From: Bryobacteraceae bacterium
GTDB lineage: Bacteria; Acidobacteriota; Terriglobia; Bryobacterales; Bryobacteraceae
DNA length: 6,857 bases
Assembly: GCA_014379815.1 (NCBI GenBank)
Contig: JACMLA010000874.1
Location: 1 to 6,857 of the forward strand
Direction of reading: 5' to 3'
The position numbers and the translations under genes were made by a program. Positions 5,491-6,857 of the stretch are shown piece by piece. The notes beneath the pieces are model-generated. The model made no database searches and was not told where the DNA came from. It saw only the letters and a list, made by a program, of their open reading frames with translations. The number at the start of each line of letters is the position of its first letter. Position 1 is the first letter of the stretch.

Positions 5491-6819
5491 GGCTGTGCGA
5501 ACCAGAGGTATCAGTGGCGAGGCAGCGGTGTAAATCAGTTTGCGGGACAGAGGCCAGCCCTGAGCACGGCTGCCGCCGAACACGCGACCGCAGTGGAACT
5601 GGACGGGCAGCCAGACGTTCCAGAGAGCGAAGTTGACGTGAGAGGCGCGCGCGGCAGGCTCAAGGTAAAGCTTGCGTCCCTGGCGCAGCAGATCGTAATG
5701 CAACACGGTCTCGGCTTCGAGCATGGCTTCGAGGCGCTCGCCGTACTCCAGCAGGATTGCCCGTTTGTAGCTGGAGTTGTGGCCTGGCAGGAAGGGTACC
5801 TGCCCCGGAGAACAAGGGCTCATCCATGGGCCATAGCCGACCAGATAATCGCACCAGCTGACGATGCCGTCGGGATTCGCATTCGAGATCTCCGGTCCAA
5901 CGGCTGCGTAATCGTTCGTGTGGGCATTCAGTAGTGCGGCTGCCCAGTCTGGCTCCGGGAAGCAGTGATCTTCGGCGAACACAACGACGGGTGCGGACGC
6001 GGCCCGCGTTCCGGCTGCGTTAGCCTGCGCCACAGAAGAATCCGGGGGCATTGGGATCATTTGCAAGCTGTGGAATCCCGCAGTCTCGCCATCCGGGATC
6101 GTGATGGGGTGATGGGAGACTGCCATGAGAACCAGCTCTATCTGGGCGCAAATAGTTTGGGCCCGGAGATGGCCCACCGTGCGTCTGGCAAGACGCCAGT
6201 CTCCCTGCACGCTCAGGATTACGGAGATGACGGGGGAGTCTGCTGGCAATGCCTCGACTTCAGGCTCCGCGGTTGTGGCCGGAACGATCGTGCAGCAAGT
6301 CTTCACAGCACGGGCGGCTTCTTCGAACGAGCAGGAGGGCTCGCGATTGACGCGGATCGCTTCGGCGAAATCCAGCCATTGCAAGCGGTACGAATCCGCG
6401 AGATCACCGCCTGACTGCATGGCGCGCGCTATGTCAGGAAGCTGCGAAGCATACTCCTTCGCTTCGCCGATGTAGGCTGCGGCCCCGCCTGCGCCTGCGG
6501 GAGTGAAGCGCCAGCTGTTGGCACGGTACAGCATGAAGTCGAGAGTGCCGCCGGTGCCACTTAATCGCACCGCCTGATGCTCACCGCCGGTCTTGGACCA
6601 GGTGCCGGAGTAGAGAACGCCATTGGCCATGCGTCCTGCCACGGAGGCCGCGAGGTCATCGCTGCCGGTCGAATCTCTGACCGCGGATATTTCGGCAATT
6701 CGCTTTGCGTCAGGTAGCGTGTCAGGTCGATGTGATGAATTCCCAGATCTAACAATACACCGCCGCCTCGTGTGCGATCTTTCTGCCACGCGGGCCTTCC
6801 CGCCTGGCTGGAATTCCAT
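5377..6819 (-). CDS. Hybrid ORF: oxidoreductase tail fused to truncated family 2 glycosyltransferase (GT#1), probably decayed
   Basis: This open frame of 480 codons is a composite. Residues 1 to about 37 look like out-of-frame translation (Arg/Ser/His-rich, no family resemblance). Residues about 38-178 are the C-terminal part of a Gfo/Idh/MocA oxidoreductase (SVAGRMANGVLYSGTWS, LQWLDFAEAIRVN, SFEEAARAVKT). After a linker (about 179-195), residues about 196-446 are a family 2 glycosyltransferase: PVISVILSVQGDW start, VVVFAEDHCFPEPDW (EDH at 283-285 in the DxD position), LPGHNSSYKR (344-353), EAETVLHYDL, YLEPAARASHVNF and LPVQFHCGRVFGGSRA. At about residue 447 family resemblance stops, because the DNA switches to GT#2 in another frame, so the last ~34 residues are spurious and the normal C-terminus (about 50 residues) is missing. 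The ATG at 6819 is probably not a natural start. The glycosyltransferase core could be active if translated, but loss of function is likelier. Confidence 0.55.
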   Translation of the reverse strand: MEFQPGGKARVAERSHTRRRCIVRSGNSSHRPDTLPDAKRIAEISAVRDSTGSDDLAASVAGRMANGVLYSGTWSKTGGEHQAVRLSGTGGTLDFMLYRANSWRFTPAGAGGAAAYIGEAKEYASQLPDIARAMQSGGDLADSYRLQWLDFAEAIRVNREPSCSFEEAARAVKTCCTIVPATTAEPEVEALPADSPVISVILSVQGDWRLARRTVGHLRAQTICAQIELVLMAVSHHPITIPDGETAGFHSLQMIPMPPDSSVAQANAAGTRAASAPVVVFAEDHCFPEPDWAAALLNAHTNDYAAVGPEISNANPDGIVSWCDYLVGYGPWMSPCSPGQVPFLPGHNSSYKRAILLEYGERLEAMLEAETVLHYDLLRQGRKLYLEPAARASHVNFALWNVWLPVQFHCGRVFGGSRAQGWPLSRKLIYTAASPLIPLVRTARICRFTERALFYHEQYLVPIGAHAGHRWARPAVPHCL

Positions 6820-6857
6820 ACCGTGCTGACGGCCACGAGGTCACCAAGCATCCCTGA
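6286..6857 (-). pseudogene. Gfo/Idh/MocA-family oxidoreductase, frameshifted, N-terminus outside window
   Basis: The family comprises NAD(P)-dependent sugar or inositol dehydrogenases with an N-terminal Rossmann fold and a C-terminal substrate domain. The Rossmann part would lie beyond the right edge. From 6857 to about 6708 one minus frame encodes DLVAVSTVWN, then GGGVLLDLGIHHIDLTRYLT with the family's D-x-G-x-H-x-x-D catalytic region. That frame then degenerates (SELPKYPRSEIRP), while the next frame takes up the expected continuation at KRIAEISAVRDS and SVAGRMANGVLYSGTWS, and runs to about 6286 where it passes in frame into GT#1. A one- or two-base indel at about 6700-6715 therefore splits the gene. 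Neighbouring glycosyltransferases suggest a former role in making or altering a sugar for exopolysaccharide or glycan assembly, which is inference. A sequencing error would look the same at this one site, but two further lesions nearby favour real decay. Confidence 0.7.

Overview
The window looks like a chromosomal piece from a moderately GC-rich bacterium, most likely an Acidobacteriota member of the Solibacter/Bryobacter type. The best clue is the protein at 656-1807. It combines an altered JAB/MPN-like domain, a Pro/Ala-rich linker, one membrane helix and a small W-x-R-x-S-P-A-type C-terminal domain, an architecture I associate with that phylum. The assignment rests on remembered family resemblance, not on a search.

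Layout. 1-192 (minus) holds the last ~50-60 codons of an unidentified protein with no usable start, probably frameshifted. 193-655 holds no gene I can support. 656-1807 (plus) is the JAB-like membrane protein. It converges on 1809-2855 (minus), a one-ring Clp/HSP100-type AAA+ ATPase. The two stop codons are 1 bp apart and lie inside one small dyad. Next on the minus strand are infA (IF-1, 3068-3286) and recN (3401-5077 or 5107), both intact. From 5113 to the right edge, still minus, is a damaged sugar/polysaccharide cluster: a Gfo/Idh/MocA oxidoreductase with a frameshift, then a family 2 glycosyltransferase (GT#1) fused in frame to it and cut off at its C-terminus, then the C-terminal part of a second family 2 glycosyltransferase (GT#2). 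GT#2 lacks its front half and carries an internal lesion. It ends 5 bp before the recN ATG.

How it fits together. recN (double-strand break repair) and infA (translation initiation) are housekeeping genes. infA is away from its usual ribosomal-protein neighbourhood and may be a second copy. A perfect TATAAT overlaps the 5' end of the recN reading frame, so recN may have its own promoter although it sits just behind the decayed cluster. The AAA+ protein resembles the second ring of ClpC/ClpB and has a G-F tripeptide where ClpC has its ClpP-docking loop. Its link to the convergent JAB-like protein is only positional.

The best candidates for something undescribed are the stand-alone one-ring Clp-like ATPase with its possible ClpP loop, and the membrane-anchored JAB-like protein with a substituted metal ligand. 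The clearest structural story is the multi-lesion decay of the oxidoreductase/glycosyltransferase cluster.
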